Below are positions 1-8,296 of a DNA stretch of 64,000 bases, piece after piece. This stretch comes from Phycisphaerales bacterium. GTDB lineage: Bacteria; Planctomycetota; Phycisphaerae; Phycisphaerales; UBA1924. Positions within the stretch are counted from its first letter, which is position 1; each line of letters opens with the position of its first letter. The stretch is taken from NCBI GenBank assembly GCA_020849105.1, contig JADLGW010000022.1, positions 1 through 64,000 on the forward strand, given 5' to 3'. Both the position numbers and the translations under genes were made by a program. Below the pieces are notes generated by a model. It was given only the letters and a program-made list of their open reading frames with translations. It was not told the DNA's origin and searched no databases.

Positions 1-286
1 TGCGGGGGGCGTGAGATGCGGGGGGCAATGAACGCCCGGCGACGAGCGCTCGCGCCACCCAGAAACCGGCGCTCAACCCCGCCGGATCCATGTCCGTCCG
101 ATCGCGGGACCAAAGATCAGATGTTCCTACTGTTCATCGCCGCCTCCGCTTCCCTGGTGAACCGCGGGACGCGAGCACCCATGCCGGGTCTTGCACACAC
201 GGGGCAGACGGCCTCGGCCCGGAGGATGCGGGCAGGCTACCGCGCCGGCGGGGCCGCGTCAACGGGATTTGGGGCGGCAACCCGTG
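1..286. other. No gene recognised at window edge
   Basis: No reading frame here gives a recognisable protein. The open frames that cross this stretch are antisense or off-frame extensions of the M20 hydrolase gene to the right. It is probably the intergenic region downstream of that gene, and the left neighbour lies outside the window. Confidence 0.5.
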
Positions 287-1483
287 CTACGGGCGCAGCG
301 CCAGGCGGCAGAGCATCTCGACGCCGGTGGGCAGGGCGTCGTCGTTGAAGTCGAACTCGGGCGTGTGGAGGTTGGGGAAGTGCCTCGGGCCGGGCGGGCG
401 CAGGCCGAGGAAGAAGAAGCACGCGGGCACATGGGCCCCGTAGTAACTGAAGTCCTCGCCGCCCATGGTGGCGTGCTCCGGGACCTGGACGCGGTCCTTC
501 CCGAGCGCATCGCGCGCGACGGTGAGGACGCGGTCGGCTTCCGCCGGGTCGTTGCGCGTGACGGGGTATCCCTCGGACCACTTCACGACGGCCCTGCACC
601 CGTGGGCGGCGGCGGTCTGCCTACATATAAGCATCAGGCGCTCGCGGGCGTGCGTGCGCGTCCCCTCCCGCAGCGTGCGTACGGTGCCGGTGAGGCGCAC
701 CGAATCCGGGATGATGTTGTTGGCCGACCCGCCCTCGATGATGCCGATGGTGCAGACGACCGAGTCCAGCGGGCTGACGGCCCTGCTGGCGAGGGTCTGG
801 AGCGCGGTGATGACGTGGGCGGCGGCGACGACCGGATCGCGGCACAGGTGCGGGTAGGCCGCGTGCCCGCCGAAGCCGCGGATTTCGATGTCGATCTCGT
901 CGGTGGCCGCGAGCAGTGGCCCGGGGCGCGTGGCGACCACACCCAGGGGCAACGGCGGCCAGCCGTGGAGCCCGTAGATGCGCCGGACCGGCGCGCCGAC
1001 ACCGCCGCGTCGGGCGCCCCGGAGCGCACCCTGTCGGCACATCCTGTCGGCCCCGGCGCCGCCCTCCTCGGCGGGCTGGAAGATGAGCGTGACGGGGTTC
1101 GGGCGCTTGCCCAGGCGCGAGAGGACGCGGGCGGCGCCCAGGAGCATGGTCGTGTGCCCGTCGTGCCCGCAGGCGTGCATGACGCCCGGCGTGCCGGAGG
1201 AGTACGCGGCCCCGGTCGCTTCCTGGATGGGCAGCGCGTCCATGTCCGCGCGCAGCGCGACGGTCTGCCCGCCCTTGCGGGTCGCGGGGAGGTGCGCGAC
1301 AACCCCGGTTCCCGCCAGCCCCGCCTTGAAGTCGATGCCGAGCGCGGCCAGTTCGCGCTGCACGACGCCGCTGGTCCGCTGCTCCTGGTAGGAGAGTTCC
1401 GGGTGCCGGTGCAGGTCGCGGCGGAGTTCGCGCAGCGCGGGCAACTCCTTCTTGATGAGGCCTCGCAGCCGGTCGTTGGGCAT
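287..1483 (-). CDS. M20 family metallo-amidohydrolase (IAA-amino acid/hippurate hydrolase-like)
   Basis: Cytoplasmic zinc/manganese-type amidohydrolase of the M20D group, which cleaves N-acyl amino acids or related amides; the substrate cannot be told from sequence. The 398-residue product has the family landmarks: RADMDALP around 78-85, HACGHDGH at 103-110 (Cys105 and His107 are expected metal ligands), PAEEGGAGA around 138-146 with the catalytic Glu pair, GGHAAYPH in the lid domain and MGGEDFSYY near the C-terminus. An upstream in-frame start exists at 1516, but ATG at 1483 sits 5 bases after a TACGCT hexamer (1489-1494, minus strand), the leaderless arrangement seen elsewhere in this window, so 1483 is preferred. 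It is divergent from the ABC exporter gene. Confidence 0.9.
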   Translation of the reverse strand: MPNDRLRGLIKKELPALRELRRDLHRHPELSYQEQRTSGVVQRELAALGIDFKAGLAGTGVVAHLPATRKGGQTVALRADMDALPIQEATGAAYSSGTPGVMHACGHDGHTTMLLGAARVLSRLGKRPNPVTLIFQPAEEGGAGADRMCRQGALRGARRGGVGAPVRRIYGLHGWPPLPLGVVATRPGPLLAATDEIDIEIRGFGGHAAYPHLCRDPVVAAAHVITALQTLASRAVSPLDSVVCTIGIIEGGSANNIIPDSVRLTGTVRTLREGTRTHARERLMLICRQTAAAHGCRAVVKWSEGYPVTRNDPAEADRVLTVARDALGKDRVQVPEHATMGGEDFSYYGAHVPACFFFLGLRPPGPRHFPNLHTPEFDFNDDALPTGVEMLCRLALRP

Positions 1484-1488
1484 AGGGA

Positions 1489-1494
1489 AGCGTA
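1489..1494 (-). promoter_or_regulatory. -10-like TACGCT before M20 gene start
   Basis: On the minus strand TACGCT ends 5 bases before ATG 1483. With a start site about 7 bases after the hexamer, the mRNA would begin at or next to the AUG. This hexamer is the reason for choosing the shorter start. Confidence 0.5.
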
Positions 1495-1560
1495 GCAAAC
1501 GGGCCGCGGGCGTCATCGGGGCGAGCCTGCGAATCCTGTTCGCTCACGCCCAGGGCTCGA

Positions 1561-1566
1561 TAGGAT
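1561..1566 (+). promoter_or_regulatory. -10-like TAGGAT before ABC exporter start
   Basis: TAGGAT ends 6 bases before ATG 1573. A weak TTCGCT (1539-1544) lies 16 bases upstream as a possible -35. The geometry predicts a leaderless or nearly leaderless transcript. Confidence 0.45.
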
Positions 1567-1572
1567 TCCTCG

Positions 1573-3588
1573 ATGCAAGCGGGGACGAGCAGCCGGCGGC
1601 GGTTCAGGGACTACCGGGAGAAGCGCAGGGCCGCGGGGTCGGTGGCGCTCGCCGATTCCGGCAAGCCCGACGACAAGCGCCGTCGCTCCCGCACCTTCTT
1701 CCAACTCTTTGGCGCATTCTGGGGGCTGCTCCCCGGTCACCGGCGCTGGGTTATCGCATCCCTGGGCACGCTCAGCGTGGCGTCCACGCTGGCGCTGGTC
1801 ATGCCCGCGTGCACGAAGATCGCGGTCGATTACATCATCCTGGGCAAGCCCTGGCCGGCGTGGGTGACGTCGCATGTGTATCTGCCGCCGTCCCGCTTCA
1901 CGCAGTTGTGGTACCTGGCGGCGGCGATGATGGGCGTGACGGTCGTCGCCATCATCGTCGGGATGTGGGGGCGCTGGCAGATGACGCGCACGACCAAGCG
2001 CGTGCAGGTGTCGCTGCGCCGGCTGGTGTTCGAGCACGCCGTGCGGCTGCCGCTGCACCGGGTGTACCAGATCAGGTCCGGGGGTGTGGCGAGCATCCTG
2101 CGGCAGGACGCGGGCGGGGCGGCGGAACTGCTGTTCCACATGATCTATAACCCGTGGAACGCGATCGTGCGTCTGGTCGGGACGCTCGTGATCCTGACGG
2201 TGGTGGACTGGCGGATGCTGGTGGGCGGGCTGATCCTGATCCCGACGGTGTGGCTCACGCACAAGACCTGGGTCGCCCGCATCCGGCCGTTGTTCTTCGA
2301 CATCCGCAGCACCCGCACCGGCATCGACTCCCACGCCACCGAGGCCTTCGGCGGCATGCGCGTCGTCCGCGGCTTCGCCCGCGAGACCGGTGAGAGCGGC
2401 CGCTTCGTCCGCGGGAGCCACTTCATGGCCCGCCAGGAGATCCTGACGTGGTGGTGGTCGCGGGGCATCGACATCGCCTGGCAACTCCTCATCCCGCTGG
2501 CGACCACGGGCGTGCTGGTCTACGGCGGGACGCAGGTGCTCCGGGGCACGATGACCATCGGCGACGTGATGATGTTCTCCGCGTACCTGCTCATGCTGCT
2601 CTCACCCCTGGAGGTGCTGGCGACCAGCGCCACGGAGATGCAGAACACGCTCGCCGGGTTCGACCGCGTGCTGGACGTGCTGGAGGAGCCCCGGGAGTTC
2701 CACGGGCAGGCGGGAGGGGTGGCGGTGAACAGGTCCACCGCCCGCGGTGCGCTGCGGCTTGATGACATCTGGTTCACCTACCCCGTGCGCGAGAGCAGGG
2801 TGGCACCGGTCTCCGGACCGGTGAAGACGGCAGCACCCCACACCCCGGAGAGCGGCGCCACCCCCCAACCGGTGCTCAGGGGCGTCTCGCTGGACGTCGC
2901 CGCAGGGGAGACGATCGCCCTGGTCGGGCCCAGCGGCTCGGGCAAGACCACGCTGTGCAACCTCATCGCCCGCTTCCACGACCCGCAGCGCGGCGTGATC
3001 GAACTCGACGGCGTGGACCTGAAGAAGATCGACGTGGCGAGTTACCGACGCCTGCTGGGCATCGTCGAGCAGGACGTCTTCCTCTTCGACGGGTCCGTCG
3101 CGGCCAACATCGCGTACGGCAGGCGCGACGCCACGCCCGAGCAGGTGCGGGAGGCCGCACGCTCCGCCAACGCGGGCGAGTTCATCGAGAAACTCGAACG
3201 CGGGTACGACACGGTGGTCGGTGAACGCGGCGTCCGCCTCTCCGGCGGGCAGAAGCAGCGACTGGCGATCGCCCGGGCCATCCTGGCCGACCCGCGGATA
3301 CTCATCCTGGACGAGGCGACGAGCAACCTGGACACCGAGAGCGAGCGGCTGATCCAGCGCAGCCTGTCGCGCCTGATGCGAGGGCGGACCTGCTTCGTCA
3401 TCGCCCACCGCCTGAGCACCATCCGCCACGCCGACCGCATCGTCGTCCTGGAGGATGGGCGCATCATCGAGACCGGCACCCACGATGAACTCCTGGCCCG
3501 CGCCGGACGCTACGCCGAGTTCCTCCGCATCCAGCTCGAGGGCACGCTGACCCCCGAGAAGCCCCGCCCGTCCGCGACGGTGGCGTAG
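1573..3588 (+). CDS. ABC transporter, fused permease and ATPase (MsbA-like exporter)
   Basis: Half-size ABC exporter of 671 residues, expected to work as a homodimer in the inner membrane exporting lipid or drug-like substrates. Residues about 50-350 form the six-helix transmembrane domain. The ATPase domain follows, with Walker A GPSGSGKTT near 452-460, signature LSGGQKQR from 556, Walker B ILILDEATSNLD near 575-586 and the switch His at 612 (IAHRLS). Between the A-loop tyrosine (TYPVRE) and the PVLRGVSL strand there are roughly 25 extra low-complexity residues, and the DNA coding for them contains a perfect inverted repeat at 2804-2823. The substrate is unknown. The family assignment is firm. 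Confidence 0.93.
   Translation: MQAGTSSRRRFRDYREKRRAAGSVALADSGKPDDKRRRSRTFFQLFGAFWGLLPGHRRWVIASLGTLSVASTLALVMPACTKIAVDYIILGKPWPAWVTSHVYLPPSRFTQLWYLAAAMMGVTVVAIIVGMWGRWQMTRTTKRVQVSLRRLVFEHAVRLPLHRVYQIRSGGVASILRQDAGGAAELLFHMIYNPWNAIVRLVGTLVILTVVDWRMLVGGLILIPTVWLTHKTWVARIRPLFFDIRSTRTGIDSHATEAFGGMRVVRGFARETGESGRFVRGSHFMARQEILTWWWSRGIDIAWQLLIPLATTGVLVYGGTQVLRGTMTIGDVMMFSAYLLMLLSPLEVLATSATEMQNTLAGFDRVLDVLEEPREFHGQAGGVAVNRSTARGALRLDDIWFTYPVRESRVAPVSGPVKTAAPHTPESGATPQPVLRGVSLDVAAGETIALVGPSGSGKTTLCNLIARFHDPQRGVIELDGVDLKKIDVASYRRLLGIVEQDVFLFDGSVAANIAYGRRDATPEQVREAARSANAGEFIEKLERGYDTVVGERGVRLSGGQKQRLAIARAILADPRILILDEATSNLDTESERLIQRSLSRLMRGRTCFVIAHRLSTIRHADRIVVLEDGRIIETGTHDELLARAGRYAEFLRIQLEGTLTPEKPRPSATVA
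2804..2823. repeat. Perfect palindrome inside ABC exporter coding region
   Basis: CACCGGTC (2804-2811), loop TCCG, GACCGGTG (2816-2823): an 8-bp perfect inverted repeat. It is read in frame as part of a roughly 25-residue insertion in the nucleotide-binding domain, which suggests a small inserted element. Confidence 0.6.
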
Positions 3589-3637
3589 AGGCTCTGGCAT
3601 TTCTTTCGCGGAACGGACCAAGAGTGGCCGATCCCAC

Positions 3638-3667
3638 TTGATCGGTCGGTTTGTGTTCGGGTATAGT
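3638..3667 (+). promoter_or_regulatory. Sigma-70-like promoter of the DUF5131-TcmP cassette
   Basis: TTGATC (3638-3643) and TATAGT (3662-3667) are separated by 18 bases, and ATG 3687 follows 19 bases later. This is a better match to the classical -35/-10 form than most upstream regions here, consistent with a cassette that carries its own promoter. Confidence 0.55.
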
Positions 3668-3686
3668 GTTCGCACTTGGAGTTGCC

Positions 3687-4466
3687 ATGGCCGTCAGTTC
3701 ATCCATCGAGTGGACGCAGGCGACGTGGAACCCGGTGGCCGGCTGCACGCCGGTCTCGCCCGGGTGCCTGAACTGCTACGCGGCGCGGCTGGCGCTGCGG
3801 CTGGAGCGGATGGGCGGCAAGGTCGGGCGCAAGTACGCGGGGACCGCCAAGCGGGCGCGGGACGGGCGGCCCGTGTTTGCTGGGCGGATCAACGAAGACC
3901 CCGCGTCGCTCGACCTGCCGCGGACGTGGCGGCTGGGGCGGATCATCTTCGTCAACTCGATGAGCGACCTGTTCCACGAGGCCGTGCGCGAGTCGTACAT
4001 CCGCCGCGTGTTCAAGGTGATGAACGAGTGCCCGCAGCACACGTTCCAGGTGCTCACCAAGCGCCCGGAGATCGCGGCCGACCTGGCCTCATCGCTAACG
4101 TGGACGCCCAACATCTGGATGGGCACAAGCGTCGAGAGCGCAAAGTATGTGGACCGCGTGCGCGTGCTTCGGCGGATCGGGGCTCGGGTGCGGTTCCTCT
4201 CGTGCGAGCCGCTGCTTGGGCCGCTGCCCGGGCTGGCGCTGGATGGCATCCACTGGGCGATCGTGGGCGGCGAGTCCGGCCCGGGTGCCCGCCCGATGGA
4301 GGCCGAGTGGGTCCGCGACATCCGGGACCAGTGCCATGCGGCGGGCACGCACTTCTTCTTCAAGCAGTGGGGCGGCGTCCGCAAGCACGCGACGGGGCGA
4401 AAACTGGATGGACGGACGTGGGACGAGCTTCCAAGGGCAAATCATGGCGAAAGACAACTGGCCTGA
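3687..4466 (+). CDS. DUF5131 (phage Gp37/Gp68-like) three-Cys-motif protein
   Basis: Member of the Gp37/Gp68 (DUF5131) family, which is distantly related to the radical-SAM/spore photoproduct lyase fold; its biochemical role is not established. The 259-residue product starts IEWTQATWNPVAGC and has the hallmark cysteines C20, C27 and C30 (C-x6-C-x2-CYA), then VNSMSDLFHE, LTKRPE, SCEPLLGP, GGESGPGARPM and FFFKQWGG, all typical of the family. A TTG at 3651 could extend it, but ATG 3687 fits the conserved N-terminus. Its 3' end overlaps the TcmP gene by 23 bases, so the two are probably translated together. Such pairs are found on phages, mobile elements and in accessory regions. Confidence 0.9.
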   Translation: MAVSSSIEWTQATWNPVAGCTPVSPGCLNCYAARLALRLERMGGKVGRKYAGTAKRARDGRPVFAGRINEDPASLDLPRTWRLGRIIFVNSMSDLFHEAVRESYIRRVFKVMNECPQHTFQVLTKRPEIAADLASSLTWTPNIWMGTSVESAKYVDRVRVLRRIGARVRFLSCEPLLGPLPGLALDGIHWAIVGGESGPGARPMEAEWVRDIRDQCHAAGTHFFFKQWGGVRKHATGRKLDGRTWDELPRANHGERQLA

Positions 4467-5307
4467 TCTATGCGAGAAGGTGGCGCGGGACGACGGGCTA
4501 CCGACTCGCGAAGTCGGCGAGTGGTCCCAGGGCAAGCTCTTCTTCTGGAACAAGTACGTTTGTACCACGACCAATGCGATGGTCGGAAATCCCAACTGGA
4601 AGGCCGGAGTGTGCTATGTCGACTTGTTCTCAGGGCCCGGCATTTGCACCGTCCGAGAGAGCGGCAAGCGTGTCCCCGGTTCGCCGCTGATCGCCGCGTT
4701 CGCGCCGAAACCCTTCACAAAGGTGCTTCTCGTTGAGATGGACCGGACGCTGGCCGACGCGTGTCGTTCACGGCTCGCAATGACGCCCGCGGCGGATCGA
4801 TTCTCTCTCTTCGAAGGTGATTGCAACGCGTGCGTTCACGACCTCGTAAAGCAGATCCCAAGCCGTTCGCTGACACTCGCGTTCATCGATCCCGAGGCAT
4901 TGGATGTCCGCTTCGAAACGGTGGGCACGCTCTCGGGCGCCGGCCGGGTTGACTTATTGGTCCTGTTCGCCGATGCGTACGACGTTGTACGAAACGTCGA
5001 GATGTACGCCAAGGACCCAAACTCCAATCTCGATCAGATGCTCGGCGCGGACTCTAACTGGCGTACCGCTTGGAACGCGCTGACGAATCGGACTGGCAAC
5101 AACGTGCGCGAACTCTTCTCAGGCATCTACGTTGATCGACTGAAGAAGCTGGGATACAGAGAGTTTGGAACGAAGACCATCGAGTGCGGGCGCGGTCCGC
5201 TCTACAAGCTCATTTACGCATCGAAGCACCCGCGCGGGCTCGACTTCTGGCACAAGGTGCTACAGCGGGACAAGACCGGCCAAGGCGGGCTCTTCGGCCC
5301 GGGTTAG
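4444..5307 (+). CDS. tcmP: Three-Cys-motif partner protein TcmP
   Basis: Partner protein (TIGR04474-type) that is nearly always encoded beside a DUF5131 three-Cys protein; the joint function is unknown. The 287-residue product has CYVDLFSGPG (DLFSGPG at 60-66), which resembles the glycine-rich SAM-binding loop of Rossmann methyltransferases, then LLVEMD and AFIDPEALDVRF, matching the later acidic and Asp-Pro motifs of that fold. The long upstream open frame is a shadow of the DUF5131 gene; ATG 4444 inside it is the sensible start. The gene visibly uses more A/T at third codon positions than its neighbours, a sign of horizontal transfer. Its stop overlaps the stop of the pilT remnant on the other strand. 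Confidence 0.9.
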   Translation: MAKDNWPDLCEKVARDDGLPTREVGEWSQGKLFFWNKYVCTTTNAMVGNPNWKAGVCYVDLFSGPGICTVRESGKRVPGSPLIAAFAPKPFTKVLLVEMDRTLADACRSRLAMTPAADRFSLFEGDCNACVHDLVKQIPSRSLTLAFIDPEALDVRFETVGTLSGAGRVDLLVLFADAYDVVRNVEMYAKDPNSNLDQMLGADSNWRTAWNALTNRTGNNVRELFSGIYVDRLKKLGYREFGTKTIECGRGPLYKLIYASKHPRGLDFWHKVLQRDKTGQGGLFGPG

Positions 5308-5895
5308 CGCTTCTCCTTCTCCTCTTCCTCTTCCGTGTCCCACTCCACGCGCCCCACGGTGCGGCCGATGCGGTGGACCTTGCTGGTGAGTTTGGCGGGG
5401 TTCTTGGACTTGTCGATCATCTCCTCGGCGGAGATCATGCCGCGGGAGTAGAGCGACCAGAGGCGGTCGTCGAGCGACGGCATGCCGAACTTCTTGCCCG
5501 TCTGGATCATCGAATCGATGCGGAAGGTCTTGTTCTCGCGGATCAGGCTGGCGATGGCGGGCGTGACGACCAGGAACTCGTACGCGGCCACCATCCCCTG
5601 CACGTCCACGCACGACAGCAGCGCCTGCGACAGCACGCAGACGAGCGATGTGGACAACTGCACGCGCACCTGGTTCTGCTGCGTCACCGGGAAGGCGTCC
5701 ACGATGCGGTCGATCGACTTCTTGTGGTCGTGGAAGCACTCGATCGGGTTCTCCATCGAGACGATGTGCCGGTCGAGGTTCATGTTCACATGGTCGATCA
5801 TCGTGGCCAGCGACGTGGTTTTCCCGGAGCGTGGGCCCCGTGACCAGGAAGAGCCCGCGGGGCGGGTACCGCTCGGGATGTCAACCGGCGTGTAC
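5304..5895 (-). pseudogene. pilT: Decayed pilT (type IV pilus retraction ATPase)
   Basis: Remnant of a PilT family ATPase. Reading leftwards, one frame gives PERYPPRGLFLVTGPT, then two bases appear to be missing in the P-loop codons (near 5825-5830) so that SGKTTSLATMIDHVN continues in another frame. Next, FHDHKK is joined directly to SIDRIVDAFP: the roughly 80 residues that normally lie between them, with Walker B and the HTN-containing box, are absent. The C-terminal part (VRVQLSTSLVCVLSQALL through IQTGKKFGMPSLD) is well preserved. The N-terminal domain is missing and the 5' end runs into the sigma factor start. Truncation, frameshift and internal deletion together make this a non-functional gene. 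Confidence 0.85.
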
Positions 5896-5915
5896 CCTGT
5901 GCCCGCGGCTCTGCC

Positions 5916-6545
5916 ATGAAACCTCCCGCACGCGACATCAGCATGAGGATGGACAGCGCGGGGTCCCCGGGTCACGGCGCAGCGCCGCCGGCCGCGGGGC
6001 CGGGCGCCCGCCTTTCGCCCGGGGAGTTTTCACAACGCCTGGAGGCGGTCCGCACCTCGCTCTGGTACATCGCCGCGGGGGTGCTCGGAGACCGCTCGGA
6101 GGCCGAAGACGCCGTGCAGGAATCCGCGGTGACCGCACTCTCCAAACTCACCGAGTTCGACCCGGCGACCCACTTCGCCGCATGGATGGGACAGATCGTG
6201 CGCAACGTCGCCCGCAACTACCTCCACAAACGTCAGCGCCGGCGCACCACCCCCGCCGCCGCCGCGGGCCTCGATACCCCAGCCCCTGCCGCCACGCCCG
6301 ATGCCGTCCTCACCGCCCGCGGCGATCTCGCCCCCGGGCAGGACGCCTTCGACGACCAGGTGTCCGCCGCGCTCCATCGGCTTGAGGAGACCGCCCGCAT
6401 CTGCCTGCTCCTGCGCACCCTCGCCGACAAGCCCTACCGGGAGATCGCCTCCATCCTCGGGATCCCGGAGGGCACCGCCATGAGCCATGTGCACCGCTCC
6501 CGCGCCGCCCTCCGCCAGGAACTTGGGGGAGGGCACCGCCGATGA
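5916..6545 (+). CDS. ECF-type RNA polymerase sigma factor
   Basis: Sigma-70 family factor of the extracytoplasmic-function type, 209 residues. Region 2 is seen in SLWYIAAGVLGDRSEAEDAVQ and FAAWMGQIVRNVARNYLHKR; region 4 in LLRTLADKPYREIASIL followed by GIPEGTAMSHVHRSRAALR, the helix-turn-helix that reads the -35 element. The first 35 residues are Gly/Ala/Pro rich and poorly constrained; ATG 5946 is an alternative start. The last base pairs overlap the start of the next gene (ATGA), which encodes the presumed anti-sigma factor. Confidence 0.9.
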   Translation: MKPPARDISMRMDSAGSPGHGAAPPAAGPGARLSPGEFSQRLEAVRTSLWYIAAGVLGDRSEAEDAVQESAVTALSKLTEFDPATHFAAWMGQIVRNVARNYLHKRQRRRTTPAAAAGLDTPAPAATPDAVLTARGDLAPGQDAFDDQVSAALHRLEETARICLLLRTLADKPYREIASILGIPEGTAMSHVHRSRAALRQELGGGHRR

Positions 6546-7219
6546 ACCACGCCGACCGCCTGGAGCGCTACCTCGATGGCCTGCTGGAACCGGCCGACCG
6601 GGCCGAGTTTGAGCGCGACCTCGCCGCCTCGCCCGAACTCCGCGAGCGGGTGGACCTGCAGGCCCGCATCAATGCCGGCCTCCACCGGTTGATGGACCCC
6701 GCCCCGCAGGGGGAGCGCGCCCCGGTCACCGCGCGCCGGCTTTGGCGCACCCAGATATGGCTCGCCGCCGCGGCCGCCCTCGCCGCGGCCGTCTTGGGTG
6801 TATGGTGGGTCGTCGTGCGCGGGCCCTCCGGCCCCGACCCGCTGGAGGCCGAGTACCACCGGATCGTCGCCGCCGGCTTCACGCCGGAGACTGTCTGCAC
6901 CGACGACGCCACCTTCCGAGAGTGGGTGAACAACAAGTTCGGTCAGCCGCTCCAGCCCCGGCCCGACCGCGGCCCCGTCCAGTACGTCGGCTGGAACGCC
7001 TCGCGCGTGCTCAGCACCTACTCCGGCCTGCTCCTGGCCCGCGTGGACGGCCAACAGGTTGTCGTCCTTATCGATCAGCGATACGCGGAGGACGGGCGCC
7101 TTCCCCGCCCCGCCGACCGGGCGCTCCACCAGTTCCGGCGCGTCGTCGGGGGGCTGATCCTGTACGAGATCACGCCGCTGGACCACCCGGCGGTACTCGA
7201 CTCACTCATGCAGCCGTGA
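6542..7219 (+). CDS. Membrane-anchored anti-sigma factor-like protein
   Basis: Probable negative regulator of the ECF sigma factor directly upstream, to which it is coupled by an ATGA overlap. The 225-residue product begins with a short helical domain (LERYLDGLLEPADRAEFERDL) of the kind found in planctomycete and proteobacterial anti-sigma proteins, followed by one transmembrane segment at about 77-95 (WLAAAAALAAAVLGVWWVV) and a periplasmic domain of about 125 residues with no family I recognise. No zinc-binding HxxxCxxC is present. The role is inferred from gene order and topology. Confidence 0.7.
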   Translation: MNHADRLERYLDGLLEPADRAEFERDLAASPELRERVDLQARINAGLHRLMDPAPQGERAPVTARRLWRTQIWLAAAAALAAAVLGVWWVVVRGPSGPDPLEAEYHRIVAAGFTPETVCTDDATFREWVNNKFGQPLQPRPDRGPVQYVGWNASRVLSTYSGLLLARVDGQQVVVLIDQRYAEDGRLPRPADRALHQFRRVVGGLILYEITPLDHPAVLDSLMQP

Positions 7220-7329
7220 CCACCTCCCTGCCAGGTCCGGGCGCCGGCGACCAACAGCCGTGCGTCCTGAGACGGGCGGGGCCGATCCCGTCGAGTCCGC
7301 ACGTTGCGGGCGATCAGCCCAGCGAGTCG

Positions 7330-7335
7330 TACAAT
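7330..7335 (+). promoter_or_regulatory. -10-like TACAAT before fabD
   Basis: TACAAT ends 7 bases before ATG 7343 and overlaps the alternative ATG at 7334, which is why 7343 is chosen as the fabD start. Confidence 0.5.
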
Positions 7336-7342
7336 GAGGGCC

Positions 7343-8296
7343 ATGACCGCCGACCCGATCATCGTCCTGTGCCCGGGCCAGGGGGCCCAGGCCGTTGGCA
7401 TGGGCAGGGCGTGGTTCGACGCCGCACCCGAGGCCCGCGCCGTCTTTGAATGCGCCGACAAACAACTCGGCAACCGCCTCGGCGCCCCGCTCTCCAGGCT
7501 CTGCTTCGACGGGCCCGCCGAACGCCTCAATGAAACGGACGTTTCCCAGCCCGCGCTCTTCGTCACCGGCATCGCCTGCTGGCGCGGCCTGCTCGCCAGA
7601 TGGGCCATGGGCAACGGAGAGGCCAACCTCGCCGCCGCCGCGGGCCTGTCGCTGGGCGAGTACACCGCCCTGCACCTGGCCGGCGCGTTCTCCTTCGAGG
7701 ACGGACTGGAACTCGTCACGCTTCGCGGCCGGGCGATGCAGGACGCCGCCATCGCCCAGCCCAGCGGCATGGTCGCCCTGATCGGCGCGGACGAAGCGCA
7801 GGCGTCATCGGTGTGCGACGAGGCCCGCGGCACCGAGGTCTTGGTCTGCGCGAACTTCAACGCCCCGGGGCAGGTGGTCCTCTCCGGTCACACGTCCGCA
7901 TGCCGGCGTGCCGCCGACGCCGCCGCGGCCAGGGGCCTGCGGGCCGCGGTGCTGCCAGTCGCCGGCGCGTTCCACTCCCCGCTCATGGCCCCCGCGGCGG
8001 ACCGCGTGCGGGCCGCTCTCGCGAGCGTCACGATCAGGGCGCCCCGCTGCCCCGTGCTGTCGAACGTCACCGCCGTCCCCCACGCGGCGGGGCCTCGCGG
8101 TACCATGGAACAGGAAATCCGCCGTCTGCTGGTCGATCAACTCACCAGCCCCGTTCGCTGGGAGGGCTGCTGCCGCTGGATCACCGGGAACGCCAGCGGC
8201 CAGGCCCACGAACTGGCCCCCGGCGCGACCCTGGCGGGCCTCCAGCGGCGCATCGACAAATCTCTGAAGGTGAACACGCATGACAAGCCGGAATAA
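7343..8296 (+). CDS. fabD: Malonyl-CoA:ACP transacylase
   Basis: Transfers malonyl groups from CoA to acyl carrier protein to feed fatty acid elongation in the cytoplasm. The 317-residue product shows the N-terminal CPGQGAQ motif, the nucleophile elbow GLSLGEYTA with Ser103, and the catalytic His211 in GAFHSPLM. Its length is usual for the family. The start at 7343 is supported by the TACAAT hexamer 7 bases upstream; upstream in-frame codons at 7304 and 7334 are less likely. The 3' end overlaps the following lipoprotein gene by 17 bases, and fabG follows that, so this is a short fatty-acid operon without acpP. Confidence 0.95.
   Translation: MTADPIIVLCPGQGAQAVGMGRAWFDAAPEARAVFECADKQLGNRLGAPLSRLCFDGPAERLNETDVSQPALFVTGIACWRGLLARWAMGNGEANLAAAAGLSLGEYTALHLAGAFSFEDGLELVTLRGRAMQDAAIAQPSGMVALIGADEAQASSVCDEARGTEVLVCANFNAPGQVVLSGHTSACRRAADAAAARGLRAAVLPVAGAFHSPLMAPAADRVRAALASVTIRAPRCPVLSNVTAVPHAAGPRGTMEQEIRRLLVDQLTSPVRWEGCCRWITGNASGQAHELAPGATLAGLQRRIDKSLKVNTHDKPE

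Noticed and set aside
191-1495. Plus-strand open frame opposite the M20 hydrolase gene
   Set aside because: The minus strand has all M20 metal-binding motifs; this frame is its shadow.
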